Shown here: piece after piece, positions 23,561-32,502 of the stretch | Numbering within the stretch: the stretch's first letter is position 1 | Layout of the letters: each line of letters begins with the position of its first letter | NCBI GenBank assembly: GCA_002701295.1 | Contig: NZUJ01000037.1 | Location: 1-34,652, forward strand | Length of the DNA: 34,652 nucleotides | Direction: 5' to 3' | From: Ponticaulis sp. | GTDB taxonomy: Bacteria > Pseudomonadota > Alphaproteobacteria > Caulobacterales > Hyphomonadaceae | Translations under genes and position numbers: made by a program | The notes under the pieces: generated by a model | What the model was told of the DNA's origin: nothing | Seen by the model: the letters and a program-made list of their open reading frames with translations, nothing else | Database searches by the model: none

Positions 23561-25090
23561 ATGAGAATTGTCACTGGGATGAAAACACTGGGACTGTCAG
23601 CTGCGCTTCTGGGAAGCACCGTATTGGGCGCAACTCTTGTTGCCCCAGCCATCTCTCAAACGGCCGCTGAAGAGCCGATCGTCATCCAGCAGCCTCTCGG
23701 CGCTCCGATCAGCTTTGCAGACCTCATCGAACAGGTGAGCCCTGCGGTCGTCAGTGTGAACGTTGTTTCTGAAACTGAAGTCACAGTGCCACAAGGCATG
23801 GAAGAGTTCTTTGAGTTCTTCCGCAACCGCCCTGGCTTTGAAGATTACTTCAATGAGCCCGACGGCGAAGATGACGAACCACAAACCCGCGAAAGTCGTT
23901 CGCTGGGATCTGGCTTCTTCATTTCTGCTGACGGCCTGATCGTCACGAACAATCACGTCATCCGCGATGCAACCGAAATTGAGGTTGTTCTGGAAGACGG
24001 CCGCGAACTTGAAGCGGAACTGGTCGGAACCGACGAGCGAACAGATCTCGCCGTTCTGAAAGTGATCGAGCCCGGCACTTACCCATTTGTGGAATTTGAA
24101 ACCGATACTGATCTGCGTCGTGGTGACTGGGTTGTGGCACTCGGCAACCCGTTCGGCTTTGGCGGCACAGCGACAGCAGGCATTGTTTCTGCAGACGGTC
24201 GCCAGCTGACAGGCGGCGGCGCATATACAGACTTCATCCAGATCGATGCCTCCATTAACCGGGGGAACTCTGGTGGTCCAACCTTCGACCTTCAGGGCCG
24301 TGTGATCGGCGTGAACACCGCCATCATCTCGCCGACTGGCGGATCGGTCGGTATTGGTTTTGCCATTCCGGCTGAGCTTGCCATCGAGATCACCGATCAG
24401 CTGATCGAAAAAGGCAAGGTTGAACGCGGCTGGCTCGGCGTCTCCATTCAGAACTTCTCTGAAGAAATGGCCGCTGCTCTCGGTCGCGATGGCGAGACAG
24501 GCGCTCTGGTTGCGCAGGTTGTGCAAGACAGCCCTGCGCAGAAAGCCGGTTTCCTGCGCAATGACATCATTCTGAAGATTGATGGCAAAGCCATGGAAGA
24601 CTCCACGCAGGTCACGCGGACCGTCGGCGGACTTCTTGCGGGAAGCTCTCATGACTTCCTTATTCTGCGCGGTGGCAAGGAAATGACTCTGAATGTCACG
24701 ATTGATGTGCTTCCGGACAACGTCACAGATCTGCCAACAACAGATGGTTCCTCTACGCCTGAAACAGCACCGTCAGATGATGCCGGTTCATCAGAACTTC
24801 TCGGTATGACACTGTCTCCGCTCGATCAGGCAGATCGTCGTCGCCTCGGGCTTGATGGCTCAGTGAAAGGCCTCAGCGTTGACAATGTTGAGAGCGGAAG
24901 CCCGGCCGGTCGACTGGGCCTGGCGGCAGGCACAGCCATTCTCGAAGTCAATTTCCAGCCAATCGGCTCTGCCGAAGAATTCCAGACGCTCGTTGATGAC
25001 GCCATTGCTGCCGGTCGGGAAAGCATTCTGATTTCGGTGCGGTTCAACAATCAGACGAGTGTCGTACCGCTCTCAATTGAAGAGGACTAA
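23561..25090 (+). CDS. DegP/HtrA-family periplasmic serine protease
   Basis: This 509-residue protease has a signal peptide (to about 35) and a trypsin-like domain. The catalytic triad is His132 (TNNHVI), Asp162 (RTDLAVL) and Ser237 (GNSGGP). Two PDZ domains follow, at about 290-380 (GWLGVSIQNF) and 410-500 (LLGMTLSPL). They are joined by a Thr/Ser/Asp-rich linker. The protein degrades or refolds damaged periplasmic proteins. A GAGGAG lies 11 bases upstream of the ATG. It heads an operon with a response regulator (9-base gap) and a histidine kinase. This suggests the two-component system answers envelope stress and may control this gene. Confidence 0.94.
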   Translation: MRIVTGMKTLGLSAALLGSTVLGATLVAPAISQTAAEEPIVIQQPLGAPISFADLIEQVSPAVVSVNVVSETEVTVPQGMEEFFEFFRNRPGFEDYFNEPDGEDDEPQTRESRSLGSGFFISADGLIVTNNHVIRDATEIEVVLEDGRELEAELVGTDERTDLAVLKVIEPGTYPFVEFETDTDLRRGDWVVALGNPFGFGGTATAGIVSADGRQLTGGGAYTDFIQIDASINRGNSGGPTFDLQGRVIGVNTAIISPTGGSVGIGFAIPAELAIEITDQLIEKGKVERGWLGVSIQNFSEEMAAALGRDGETGALVAQVVQDSPAQKAGFLRNDIILKIDGKAMEDSTQVTRTVGGLLAGSSHDFLILRGGKEMTLNVTIDVLPDNVTDLPTTDGSSTPETAPSDDAGSSELLGMTLSPLDQADRRRLGLDGSVKGLSVDNVESGSPAGRLGLAAGTAILEVNFQPIGSAEEFQTLVDDAIAAGRESILISVRFNNQTSVVPLSIEED

Positions 25091-25099
25091 TCTCAGGTC

Positions 25100-25771
25100 A
25101 TGCACATTCTAGTCATTGAAGATGATCAGGAAATGGCGAGCTTCGTTCAGCGTGTGCTGAGCGAAGCGGGCCACACGGTCGATACCGTCCATGACGGCGA
25201 GTCGGGTCTTAACATGGCCCGCTCAATGCCCGTGGATCTGCTGATCGTTGACCGCATGCTGCCCAAGAAAAGCGGCGTCGACCTGGTCCGTGAGTTCCGG
25301 GACAGCGGGGGCAATGCGCCTGCCCTGTTCCTGTCTGCACTGGGCGATGTCGATCACCGCGTCGAAGGCCTGCAGGCCGGTGGCGATGATTATCTGACCA
25401 AGCCTTTTGCCCCGAGTGAACTGGCTGCGCGCGTCGAAGCGCTTGGCCGCCGCGGTGGTTCGGAAGCCCCGATCACCACACTCAAGGTCGGTGATCTGGA
25501 AATGAACCTCCTGGCCCGTACCGTGACACGTGGTGAGGAAGCCATTGATCTGCAGCCGCGCGAGTTCCGCCTTCTGGAGTTCCTCATGCGAAATGCCGGT
25601 CAGGTGGTCACGCGGACCATGTTGCTTGAAAAAGTCTGGGACTATCACTTCGATCCTCAGACAAATGTCATCGACGTTCACATCTCGCGTCTGCGCAGCA
25701 AGATCGACAAGGAATTTGATCGTCCGCTTCTGCACACAGTTCGCGGCGCGGGGTATCGCCTTCAGGCATGA
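25100..25771 (+). CDS. OmpR-family response regulator
   Basis: This 223-residue protein has a receiver domain with acidic pocket EDD (residues 7-9) and phospho-acceptor Asp51 in LLIVDRMLP. The conserved Lys lies in LTKPFAPSEL. A winged-helix DNA-binding domain follows (LQPREFRLLEFLMRNAGQVVTRTMLLEKVW, ending VRGAGYRL). It would bind DNA as a dimer when phosphorylated by the adjacent kinase. Its stop overlaps the kinase start by 4 bases (ATGA). Confidence 0.95.
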   Translation: MHILVIEDDQEMASFVQRVLSEAGHTVDTVHDGESGLNMARSMPVDLLIVDRMLPKKSGVDLVREFRDSGGNAPALFLSALGDVDHRVEGLQAGGDDYLTKPFAPSELAARVEALGRRGGSEAPITTLKVGDLEMNLLARTVTRGEEAIDLQPREFRLLEFLMRNAGQVVTRTMLLEKVWDYHFDPQTNVIDVHISRLRSKIDKEFDRPLLHTVRGAGYRLQA

Positions 25772-27162
25772 AGCTGCCACTTCCACCATTCATGCGGACC
25801 ACCACGTTTCGACTCGCGGTGGTCCACGCATTAATGTTCCTCTTCTTCACCTTCGGACTACTGGTTTACCTGTTCTATTCCACAGCCGGGTATATGCGGT
25901 CGGAATCTGTGCGGGAGCTGGATGGCGAAGTGCAGGCGCTCGCCGCAGCTTTTAATGCTGGTGGGATGGACCGGTTGAACCAGTCGGTCATTGAACGCTC
26001 GTCTGTTCCAGGTCCATTTTTCTACGTTCTTCAGGACCCGACAGGTCAGTCCGTTTCTGGTGATTTTGCGACTATCCCCGATGATCTTCCTGATCGCGGG
26101 TCGCGGGAAACAAATTTCTCCTATCAGACACTGAACCGCAATGGCGAGCTGGAAACCCGTTCGGCGAATGGCATCATCATTCGCCTACCCAATCAGGCCA
26201 GCCTTCTTGTCGCTTATGATCTCGGCACGCGAACGCAGATTGTGAACCGCATCACACGGACAGTCTGGACGGCCCTGCCCATTGGCCTTGCCATGTCGCT
26301 GATTGGTGGCTTGATCATTTCCCGCTCAGCCGCCCGACGCGCAGAACAGCTCACTCGCACAACCGATGGCGTCATGTCTGGCGACCTGTCCAGCCGCGCG
26401 CCTGTGGTCGGCTCTGGTGACGAGTTCGATCGCTTGTCAGAGCGCATGAACGCCATGCTGGACCGGCTGGAACAGCTCATGCTCACGACGCGCCATGCCG
26501 GTGACGCGATTGCTCACGACCTCCGGTCACCGCTGACCCGTCTGCGCAACAGGCTGGAAGCGGACTTGCGCGATGGCGAAAAGGTCAATCGCGCGGAAAG
26601 CATTGAGCGCACCATTGAGGAAGTCGATGCGGTGCTCGCGACGTTCAACGCCATTCTTAGCCTGTCACGGGTTCAGGCAGGTAATGCCGCTCGTTTCCAG
26701 GATATTGAAGTGAGTGAACTCCTGTCGGAACTTGCAGAGCTTTACGAACCTGCCGCTGAAGAAGCCGGTCTGGAATTCAGCTCGGAGATTGAGCCCGGAC
26801 TTCTCATCGAAGGCGACAAGTCGCTCATTGCTCAGGCGGTAACCAACCTTCTGGACAACGCCATCAAATACACGCCGGAAGGCGGCGCCATGACGCTGCG
26901 TGCTCGCAAAACACGATCGGATGAAGTCGAGCTCTCTGTGACCGATACCGGGCCCGGCATTCCGGAAGCGGACAGAGAACGCGCCGTCAGACGTTTTGTT
27001 CGTCTCGAGGCCAGTCGGACGCAGCCTGGCAATGGATTGGGGCTCGCCATGGTGGATGCCATTGCCCGCCTCCATCAGGGGCGCTTCGACCTGTCGGAAG
27101 GTCCGGGCACACCGCCAAACATTGGTTTGCGCGCCGCATTGACACTTCCCACTGAAGTATAA
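25768..27162 (+). CDS. Sensor histidine kinase
   Basis: The 464-residue kinase has two membrane segments (about 15-38 and 165-187) enclosing a periplasmic sensor region of about 125 residues. A HAMP domain (about 188-242) and a dimerisation helix with His250 in AIAHDLRSPLTRLR follow. The ATP-binding domain has the N box (NLLDNAIKYTP), G1 (DTGPGIP) and G2 (GNGLGLAMV) motifs. It is expected to phosphorylate the adjacent response regulator. Together with the HtrA gene this resembles Cpx-like envelope-stress circuits, though the sensor domain is not recognisable as CpxA. Confidence 0.94.
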   Translation: MKLPLPPFMRTTTFRLAVVHALMFLFFTFGLLVYLFYSTAGYMRSESVRELDGEVQALAAAFNAGGMDRLNQSVIERSSVPGPFFYVLQDPTGQSVSGDFATIPDDLPDRGSRETNFSYQTLNRNGELETRSANGIIIRLPNQASLLVAYDLGTRTQIVNRITRTVWTALPIGLAMSLIGGLIISRSAARRAEQLTRTTDGVMSGDLSSRAPVVGSGDEFDRLSERMNAMLDRLEQLMLTTRHAGDAIAHDLRSPLTRLRNRLEADLRDGEKVNRAESIERTIEEVDAVLATFNAILSLSRVQAGNAARFQDIEVSELLSELAELYEPAAEEAGLEFSSEIEPGLLIEGDKSLIAQAVTNLLDNAIKYTPEGGAMTLRARKTRSDEVELSVTDTGPGIPEADRERAVRRFVRLEASRTQPGNGLGLAMVDAIARLHQGRFDLSEGPGTPPNIGLRAALTLPTEV

Positions 27163-27351
27163 ACCAGCCTAAACCGCCGATATACATTATTCCTGTAAGA
27201 AATATAGTATATTCCTGTGGCGAAGTGGTATTAATATCACGAAATACAAAAATATACTTGCGTATACTTTTTATCATAAATTTTCACACAATCTGCCCAA
27301 GTATAAGGGCGCGGCACCAAAGAACGCGCCTCAAATTTTTGGGAGTCGTAT
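27163..27351 (+). promoter_or_regulatory. AT-rich leader region of the TonB-dependent receptor gene
   Basis: This 189-base AT-rich stretch precedes the receptor gene. It holds two copies of attcctgt (27189 and 27211), 22 bases apart, about two helical turns. It also has the near-palindrome gtggtattaatatcac at 27225-27240 and tatac/gtata around 27254-27266. Near the gene ggcgcg (27308-27313) and cgcgcc (27325-27330) can pair, followed by a short T-run before GGGAG. The promoter is probably here, but I cannot place its -35 and -10 boxes with confidence. Confidence 0.45.
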
Positions 27352-29676
27352 ATGAAAATCGACAAATTCTTCGTCGGCAGCGTGTCTGTCGCAGCTTTGG
27401 CATTGAGTTCCGCAGCCTATGCTCAGGAAACACCTGAAGACGAAGGCAACGCAGTTACGCGCGTCCTTCAAACCGTAACCGTCAAAGCCACGAAGAAACA
27501 GGACGTCGAAGACGTTCAGTCTGTTCCGGTTTCCGTGACCGCATTCAATTCGGACACACTGGAAGCCCTCAAGGTTCGCGACCTTGAATCTCTGTCTTAC
27601 TCTACTCCGAACGTCTCACTTGATGACGTCGGCACCACACGTGGTTCTGCTAACTTTGCCATTCGCGGTCTTGGTGTGAACTCGTCCATTCCATCCATCG
27701 ATCCTGCCGTCGGCGTCTTTGTCGATGGCGTTTATCTCGGCGTGAACAGCGGTGTTGTGCTCGACCTGTTCGATCTCGACAGCGTCGAAGTTCTGCGTGG
27801 CCCTCAGGGCCTTCTGTTCGGCCGGAACACAACGGGTGGCGCGATCCTCGTCAACACATCCAACCCGACCGATGACTTCCGCGCCAAAGCACGCCTGGCC
27901 GTAGAAAGCCCGATCGACAGCGGTCGCGGCGGCCTGAACACCTATGCGCAGGCGATTGTTTCCGGCCCCATCGTGGAAGACAAGCTGAACGGCAAGTTCG
28001 GTGTCTTCTACAATGTTGATGACGGCTATTTCAAAAACCTCGCGACAGGCGACAATCAGGGCGAAGCCCGCACCTGGATCCTCCGTGGCGCTTTGGAGTG
28101 GTTTGTCACAGACAACATCTCAATGCTCGGCAAGATCGATTATTCTGATGGCACTGGCGATGGCCCTGCCGGCCAGAACCGTGGTCTGTTCGACCGCGAC
28201 TCATTCGATATCTCCATCAATGAGCCTGGCCTTGCCGCTGCAGAGTCGACCTTCGCATCTCACGAAACCACCATCGATGTGGGCTTTGGCGACGGCACAA
28301 TCACTAACGTGTTCGGCTATCGGAATTACGACTCCAACACGCTGGGTGACATCGACTCAACACCACTCACACTCTTCCATTCAGAGACGGAATTCCAACA
28401 GAAGCAGTACTCCGACGAGCTGCGCTATGCTGGTTCATTCGGCCCTGCTGATGTCACAACCGGTCTGTTCTATTTCGAACAGGAGCTGAACTATACTGAG
28501 CAGCGTTCCATTCCACCTTCAACGCCAATCCCGTTCTATGGCGGCGGCACGATGGACCATAACGTGTTCGGCATTTTCGGACAGGTCGATTACAGCTTCA
28601 CCAACGACTTCATCGGTATTTTCGGCCTTCGTTACTCCAAGGAAGAAAAAGAAGCGGGCATCACCTATATCCGCCCACGGCCAATGTGCTCAGTCGTTGA
28701 TGGCACATGCCCGACCTCCGGCACCAATCCTTACATCCCGGGCGAGCCGAATGGCTTCACCGATGATGACAGCTGGGAAAACTTCACCCCGCGCCTGGGC
28801 TTCCAATACTTCTGGAACGACACAACGCAGCTCTATGGTAACTACACCAAGGGTTTCCGCTCTGGCGGCTATAACTTCCGCATCACGGACTACAACGTCT
28901 TCCAGACGATTGTGAACCAGACAGGCTCTCCGGGCTTTGACGAAGAGATCGTCGACAGCTTCGAGCTCGGCATGAAGTGGGAATCCGAAAGCGGCAAGGC
29001 GCAGATCAACTCAGCCGTCTTCTTCACTGAAGTCGAAAACATGCAGCGCGAAGTGAACTCCTCTTCGCCATCGGCTGGTGTGGTTCAGAACATCGTCAAC
29101 ACGGCGGATGCTGAAATTCTCGGCCTGGAAATCGAAGGCCGCTACGCAGTGACCGACAACTTCCTCGTCACCGCCAACCTTGGCCTGATCGATGCCGAAT
29201 ACACAGACGTCCGCTATGACATCTCCGGTGACCTCGTTGTCGATAACAAGGACCTGGCACTCGCCATCCCGCGCGTTCCTGAGGCAACCTATGGCTTCGG
29301 CTTCATCTATGATGTGAACCTTGGCGATCATGGCTCTCTGGTCAGCCGCGCAAACTTCCAACACAAAGACGAGTTCGCTTACACAGACTCAAACTTCGGC
29401 TGGGTTCAGGAAGTCGACTCTCTGTCTGCAGACGTCACCTGGTATACGGGTCTTGATGGTATTTCGGTCTCGCTCTACGGCGACAATCTGCTTGATGAAG
29501 TGAGCGCAGGCAACGACACCCAGCTGCCATTCGGCGGCGCTCTGTCTGCACTGATCCCGGGCAGCTCAAACCTGTCCGCTGGCGTCGGCACACCGTTCGG
29601 CCCTCCGGCCGCGGGCACGCTGTCTCCGCTGAAAAAAGGCCGTGTCATTGGCCTGGAGCTGACATACGAATACTAA
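27352..29676 (+). CDS. TonB-dependent outer membrane receptor
   Basis: This 774-residue protein has a signal peptide (ending AAYAQ at about 25) and a TonB box-like segment (VLQTVTVKATKK). The plug domain follows (VPVSVTAFNSDTLEAL to GAILVNTSNPTDD, with FAIRGLG and VEVLRGPQGLLFGRNTTGG). A 22-strand beta-barrel completes it, with terminal residues LELTYEY. TonB receptors import scarce compounds such as siderophores, vitamins or sugars, energised by TonB/ExbBD. The ligand cannot be read, since no ligand-specific neighbour is present. A GGGAG lies 7 bases before the ATG, and a strong terminator follows. It is probably monocistronic. Confidence 0.95.
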   Translation: MKIDKFFVGSVSVAALALSSAAYAQETPEDEGNAVTRVLQTVTVKATKKQDVEDVQSVPVSVTAFNSDTLEALKVRDLESLSYSTPNVSLDDVGTTRGSANFAIRGLGVNSSIPSIDPAVGVFVDGVYLGVNSGVVLDLFDLDSVEVLRGPQGLLFGRNTTGGAILVNTSNPTDDFRAKARLAVESPIDSGRGGLNTYAQAIVSGPIVEDKLNGKFGVFYNVDDGYFKNLATGDNQGEARTWILRGALEWFVTDNISMLGKIDYSDGTGDGPAGQNRGLFDRDSFDISINEPGLAAAESTFASHETTIDVGFGDGTITNVFGYRNYDSNTLGDIDSTPLTLFHSETEFQQKQYSDELRYAGSFGPADVTTGLFYFEQELNYTEQRSIPPSTPIPFYGGGTMDHNVFGIFGQVDYSFTNDFIGIFGLRYSKEEKEAGITYIRPRPMCSVVDGTCPTSGTNPYIPGEPNGFTDDDSWENFTPRLGFQYFWNDTTQLYGNYTKGFRSGGYNFRITDYNVFQTIVNQTGSPGFDEEIVDSFELGMKWESESGKAQINSAVFFTEVENMQREVNSSSPSAGVVQNIVNTADAEILGLEIEGRYAVTDNFLVTANLGLIDAEYTDVRYDISGDLVVDNKDLALAIPRVPEATYGFGFIYDVNLGDHGSLVSRANFQHKDEFAYTDSNFGWVQEVDSLSADVTWYTGLDGISVSLYGDNLLDEVSAGNDTQLPFGGALSALIPGSSNLSAGVGTPFGPPAAGTLSPLKKGRVIGLELTYEY

Positions 29677-29716
29677 GGGAAGACCATACACAGAGGGAAA
29701 CCTTCCCGACATGTAA

Positions 29717-29748
29717 AAGGGCGGCCACAGGCCGCCCTTCTTTCTTTT
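29717..29748 (+). terminator. Intrinsic terminator after the TonB-dependent receptor
   Basis: aagggcggcc and ggccgccctt form a 10-bp, GC-rich stem with an aca loop (29717-29739), followed by ctttctttt. This is a clear rho-independent terminator 40 bases after the receptor stop. It may also serve the convergent gene that ends at 29768. Confidence 0.9.
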
Positions 29749-29767
29749 GACGGCTGGCAACACACAC

Positions 29768-30061
29768 TCACCCCTTGTATGCACCAATCTCTCTGAATTC
29801 TCGCAGAAATGGCCCTGAAATCATTTTACCCTCTGCAAGGCTGGCCCTGAACTGATAGCTGGGCAAACTCGAGAATGGCAAATGCCCGTTGTCTGTTTCA
29901 ACAATGTGAAAGAAGTCGTTGCCATTCTCTAATCGCGCCGCGCTATAGCGAAGTTGAGGGGTAGCCACGTTCTCCAGCTCCTTCAGAAATGCCGCAATCA
30001 GCCGTTCGTTTTCATCAGCCCAATTGGGATTGACAGAATATCGGATGAGGAATTTTCGCAT
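29768..30061 (-). CDS. Dimeric alpha+beta barrel small protein
   Basis: The 97-residue protein begins RKFLIRYSVNPNWADENE. The later pattern (LRYSAARLENGNDFFHIVE, then LPFSSLPSYQFRASLAE) matches the ferredoxin-like fold of dimeric alpha-beta barrel proteins such as antibiotic-biosynthesis monooxygenases and relatives. No catalytic residue can be assigned. It lies 10 bases downstream of the FMN reductase on the same strand, and the two are probably one operon. It could act in the same redox or small-molecule pathway. Confidence 0.65.
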   Translation of the reverse strand: MRKFLIRYSVNPNWADENERLIAAFLKELENVATPQLRYSAARLENGNDFFHIVETDNGHLPFSSLPSYQFRASLAEGKMISGPFLREFREIGAYKG

Positions 30062-30071
30062 CAGTCAGGCC

Positions 30072-30656
30072 TCACGCAGCTCGCAACGCACGGAGTGCGA
30101 GAGTCCATTCCGCCACCTGATTGAGCAAAGTATCAGCCGTTTTCGAATGCACTTCTGCCGGCGCAAAAAATGTGAAGTCCTGGAAGTCGGTGTATAGCAT
30201 GAGGTTTAACTCGGTCGCGACCGTCGGCATGTGAAGTTCGCCCAATATCAGCCTGAGCTGAGCTGACGCCCTAGCGCCCCCCTGTGCGCCGTAGCTTACA
30301 ATACCGGCAGGCTTGTTCGCCCATTCTGAATAAAGATAATCAAGGGCATTCTTGAGAACAGCAGGAATGCTCCGGTTGTATTCTGGAACCACAAACACAA
30401 AGCCATCGTATCGTTTAACGGTTTCAGACCAATTTTGCGTATGCGGGTGTGAATACTCTATCTTCATGTTGGCTGCGGCACGTGCGGATACTGGCTCGTC
30501 GAGAAAAGGCAAGTCCACCTCACACAGATCGATCAGCTCAAATTCTGTATCTGTCCGGGTTTCTGCAATTCGAAAGAGCCAATCGGCCACCGCCTCAGAG
30601 TTTCGGCCAGGACGAGTGCTACCGACAATAATCGCTATGCATGGAAGCGTTTGCAT
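30072..30656 (-). CDS. NADPH-dependent FMN reductase
   Basis: This 194-residue flavodoxin-like protein has the FMN phosphate loop GSTRPGRNSE near the N-terminus. The central PEYNRSIPAVLKNALDYLY and SYGAQGGARA segments are typical of NAD(P)H-dependent FMN/azo/quinone reductases (ChrR-like). It probably transfers electrons from NADPH to quinones or other acceptors in the cytoplasm. The ATG at 30656 lies 105 bases from the LysR start on the other strand. Divergence from a LysR gene suggests regulation by it. Confidence 0.9.
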   Translation of the reverse strand: MQTLPCIAIIVGSTRPGRNSEAVADWLFRIAETRTDTEFELIDLCEVDLPFLDEPVSARAAANMKIEYSHPHTQNWSETVKRYDGFVFVVPEYNRSIPAVLKNALDYLYSEWANKPAGIVSYGAQGGARASAQLRLILGELHMPTVATELNLMLYTDFQDFTFFAPAEVHSKTADTLLNQVAEWTLALRALRAA

Positions 30657-30737
30657 GAATGTCTGTCTCCGTTTGGAAGGTTCGGAGAGCCTTAACAGAA
30701 CACAAACTTATGGACCATCAGCCCCAATTGGAACATT

Positions 30738-30757
30738 CTGTCCAAAAAAATGGACAG
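30738..30757. promoter_or_regulatory. Inverted repeat overlapping the LysR ribosome site
   Basis: ctgtcca and tggacag are perfect 7-bp inverted copies separated by six A residues. The right arm overlaps the AGGA before the LysR ATG at 30761. As DNA it could be an autoregulatory LysR site; as RNA it would hide the ribosome site. It also lies in the promoter region of the divergent FMN reductase. Confidence 0.55.
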
Positions 30758-30760
30758 GAA

Positions 30761-31663
30761 ATGAACTTATCAGAGCTCAGAAGTTTTGTGTCGGTTGCAC
30801 GGACAGGCAGCTATTCCACCGCCTCGATTGAAACGGGAATAGCGAAGTCGACTTTATCGAAACGCGTTCAGGTGTTGGAAAAATCTCTTGGTCTCCGCCT
30901 CATTGAACGCAACAGCCGAGGACTGCGCTTAACCGAGGAAGGTGAAATCCTCATGGACCGGGCTGTGCGCCTACTCGCCGACGCAGACGAACTCGAAAAC
31001 ATGATGCGCGACCGGCACGCAGAACCTATAGGCCGATTGAGGGTCTCGGCGCCCGTAATGTTCGGTCAGGAATTCATGGGCCAGATAGCCGCTCAATATT
31101 CAGCCCGCTGGCCAAGTTCTTCTATTGAAGTCCAGCTGACCGACCGTCGCGTCGACTTGTTGGACGAGGATTTCGATTGCGCTATACGCGTCGGCGATCT
31201 GCCTGATTCAGATATGATTGTACGACGACTGTTCTCGTCGCGGACCATTCTTGTCGCGTCGCCTCAGTGCGCGAAAAAGCTATCGGCTGTGCACAGCCCC
31301 GAAGACCTTAAAGGACAGCCGACCATCTGTTTTGCCCCTGCCGTTCGCGCAACGGACTGGCTGCTAGACCGTTCGTCTGACCGCACTATACTGAAACCTG
31401 AGGGCACCATAAAAATGAGCAGCCTTCATGGTGTTCGCGATGCCGCCCTTGCTGGTGGGGGGATCGCATTCCTGCCTGAGCTTATGGTGCAGTCTTCAAT
31501 AGATACAGGAGCATTGGTTCACTTGCTTCCGGATTGGCACGGACCTGCAACCCCGATCAGCATCGTTTATCCACCTCACAGATATGCGTCTGCACGGGTC
31601 AAAGCGCTCGTCGAACTTCTGTTAAACCTGCCTTTGGGAAAAATCTCTCCTAGTCAATCGTAA
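30761..31663 (+). CDS. LysR-family transcriptional regulator
   Basis: The protein (300 residues from the ATG at 30761) begins MNLSELRSFVSVARTGSYST, the typical LysR start. The N-terminal helix-turn-helix runs through ETGIAKSTLSKRVQVLEKSLG and RSRGLRLTEEG-like residues. The C-terminal inducer-binding domain follows (RLRVSAPVMFG, FDCAIRVGDLPDS, LAGGGIAFLPELMV). Upstream in-frame ATGs at 30659 and 30710 would leave almost no room for a promoter and are less likely. It probably controls the divergent FMN reductase operon and itself. Its 3' end overlaps the convergent crotonase-like gene by 10 bases. Confidence 0.92.
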   Translation: MNLSELRSFVSVARTGSYSTASIETGIAKSTLSKRVQVLEKSLGLRLIERNSRGLRLTEEGEILMDRAVRLLADADELENMMRDRHAEPIGRLRVSAPVMFGQEFMGQIAAQYSARWPSSSIEVQLTDRRVDLLDEDFDCAIRVGDLPDSDMIVRRLFSSRTILVASPQCAKKLSAVHSPEDLKGQPTICFAPAVRATDWLLDRSSDRTILKPEGTIKMSSLHGVRDAALAGGGIAFLPELMVQSSIDTGALVHLLPDWHGPATPISIVYPPHRYASARVKALVELLLNLPLGKISPSQS

Positions 31664-32409
31664 ACGGGCGGGCGTTTTTCAAAGAATGCCGTCGCGGCTT
31701 CTTTGAATTCTGCAGACTGCAATTGCCGACCAAAGACAACCAGCTCCTTGTCCATCTGGGCAGCGATCGTTTCGCGGCTGGCACGGATCAGGCGTTTGGA
31801 CTCCTTCATGGCATTTGGTGCCATGGCAGCAATCTGATGAGCGAGCTTGTGCGCCTCGCCATCCAGCTGATCAGCCGGATAGACCCGTGAAATCAGACCA
31901 ATCGAGAGCGCCTCTTCCGCTGTTACAGAACGCCCTGTCAGCAGGATATCATTCGCCCAGGCGAGACCAACAGCTTGCGGCAGAAGCAAAGACGAACCCG
32001 CCTCCGGCACCACGCCGATCTGCGCAAATGGCGCTTTGAAACTCGCCGTCTCGCTCGCCATCACAATGTCCGCATGAAGCAACATGGTCAGGCCTACGCC
32101 AATGGCGGCACCGTTTACCGCAATCAGAAACGGCACATCCACGTCACGGATGGCCCGCAGGAACCGACCGACTGGTGGTTCCCCGTCAGACTTGCCAGAC
32201 TGGAAATCGCGAAGATCATTACCGGCCGTAAAAATATCACCATCAGCCCGTAGCAGAACCGCACGCACATCGCTGCGGCTATCAGCATCAACAAGCGCGT
32301 CCGCAATTGCGCCGTACATGTCCTGTGTCAGCGCGTTCTTGGCCTCAGGGCGCGAAATTGTGATGACGCACACTTTTTCCTGATGCTCGACCTTGATGAA
32401 TTCCGTCAT
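31654..32409 (-). CDS. Enoyl-CoA hydratase/isomerase (crotonase) family enzyme
   Basis: The 251-residue crotonase-fold protein has the oxyanion hole in FTAGNDLRDF and VNGAAIGVG. It lacks both Glu that catalyse hydration in mitochondrial-type hydratase: GVGLT stands at the first position and FKAPF at the second. A Glu in GVVPEAGSS falls where the delta3-delta2-enoyl-CoA isomerases have their base. So isomerisation of the acyl double bond is more likely than hydration. The C-terminal AATAFFEKRPPVYD is common in this family. It acts in fatty-acid or related CoA ester degradation. No beta-oxidation partner is adjacent. Confidence 0.85.
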   Translation of the reverse strand: MTEFIKVEHQEKVCVITISRPEAKNALTQDMYGAIADALVDADSRSDVRAVLLRADGDIFTAGNDLRDFQSGKSDGEPPVGRFLRAIRDVDVPFLIAVNGAAIGVGLTMLLHADIVMASETASFKAPFAQIGVVPEAGSSLLLPQAVGLAWANDILLTGRSVTAEEALSIGLISRVYPADQLDGEAHKLAHQIAAMAPNAMKESKRLIRASRETIAAQMDKELVVFGRQLQSAEFKEAATAFFEKRPPVYD

Positions 32410-32502
32410 GCCGTTTCCTCCGGGAAGTAATCTATCACCCGCTGTGTCACACCCGCCCTAGCGTCAGGCAAGAGGGGAGTTAAAAGAAGTCAGCATTGGC
32501 CA

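Noticed and set aside
23597-24652. A 351-codon open frame on the minus strand opposite the HtrA gene
   Set aside because: It lies wholly inside a well-supported protease gene, has no ribosome site and no recognisable domain; it is a shadow of codon bias.
30659-30760. A longer LysR protein starting at ATG 30659
   Set aside because: It would begin 3 bases from the divergent FMN reductase start and add 34 residues ahead of the standard LysR N-terminus.
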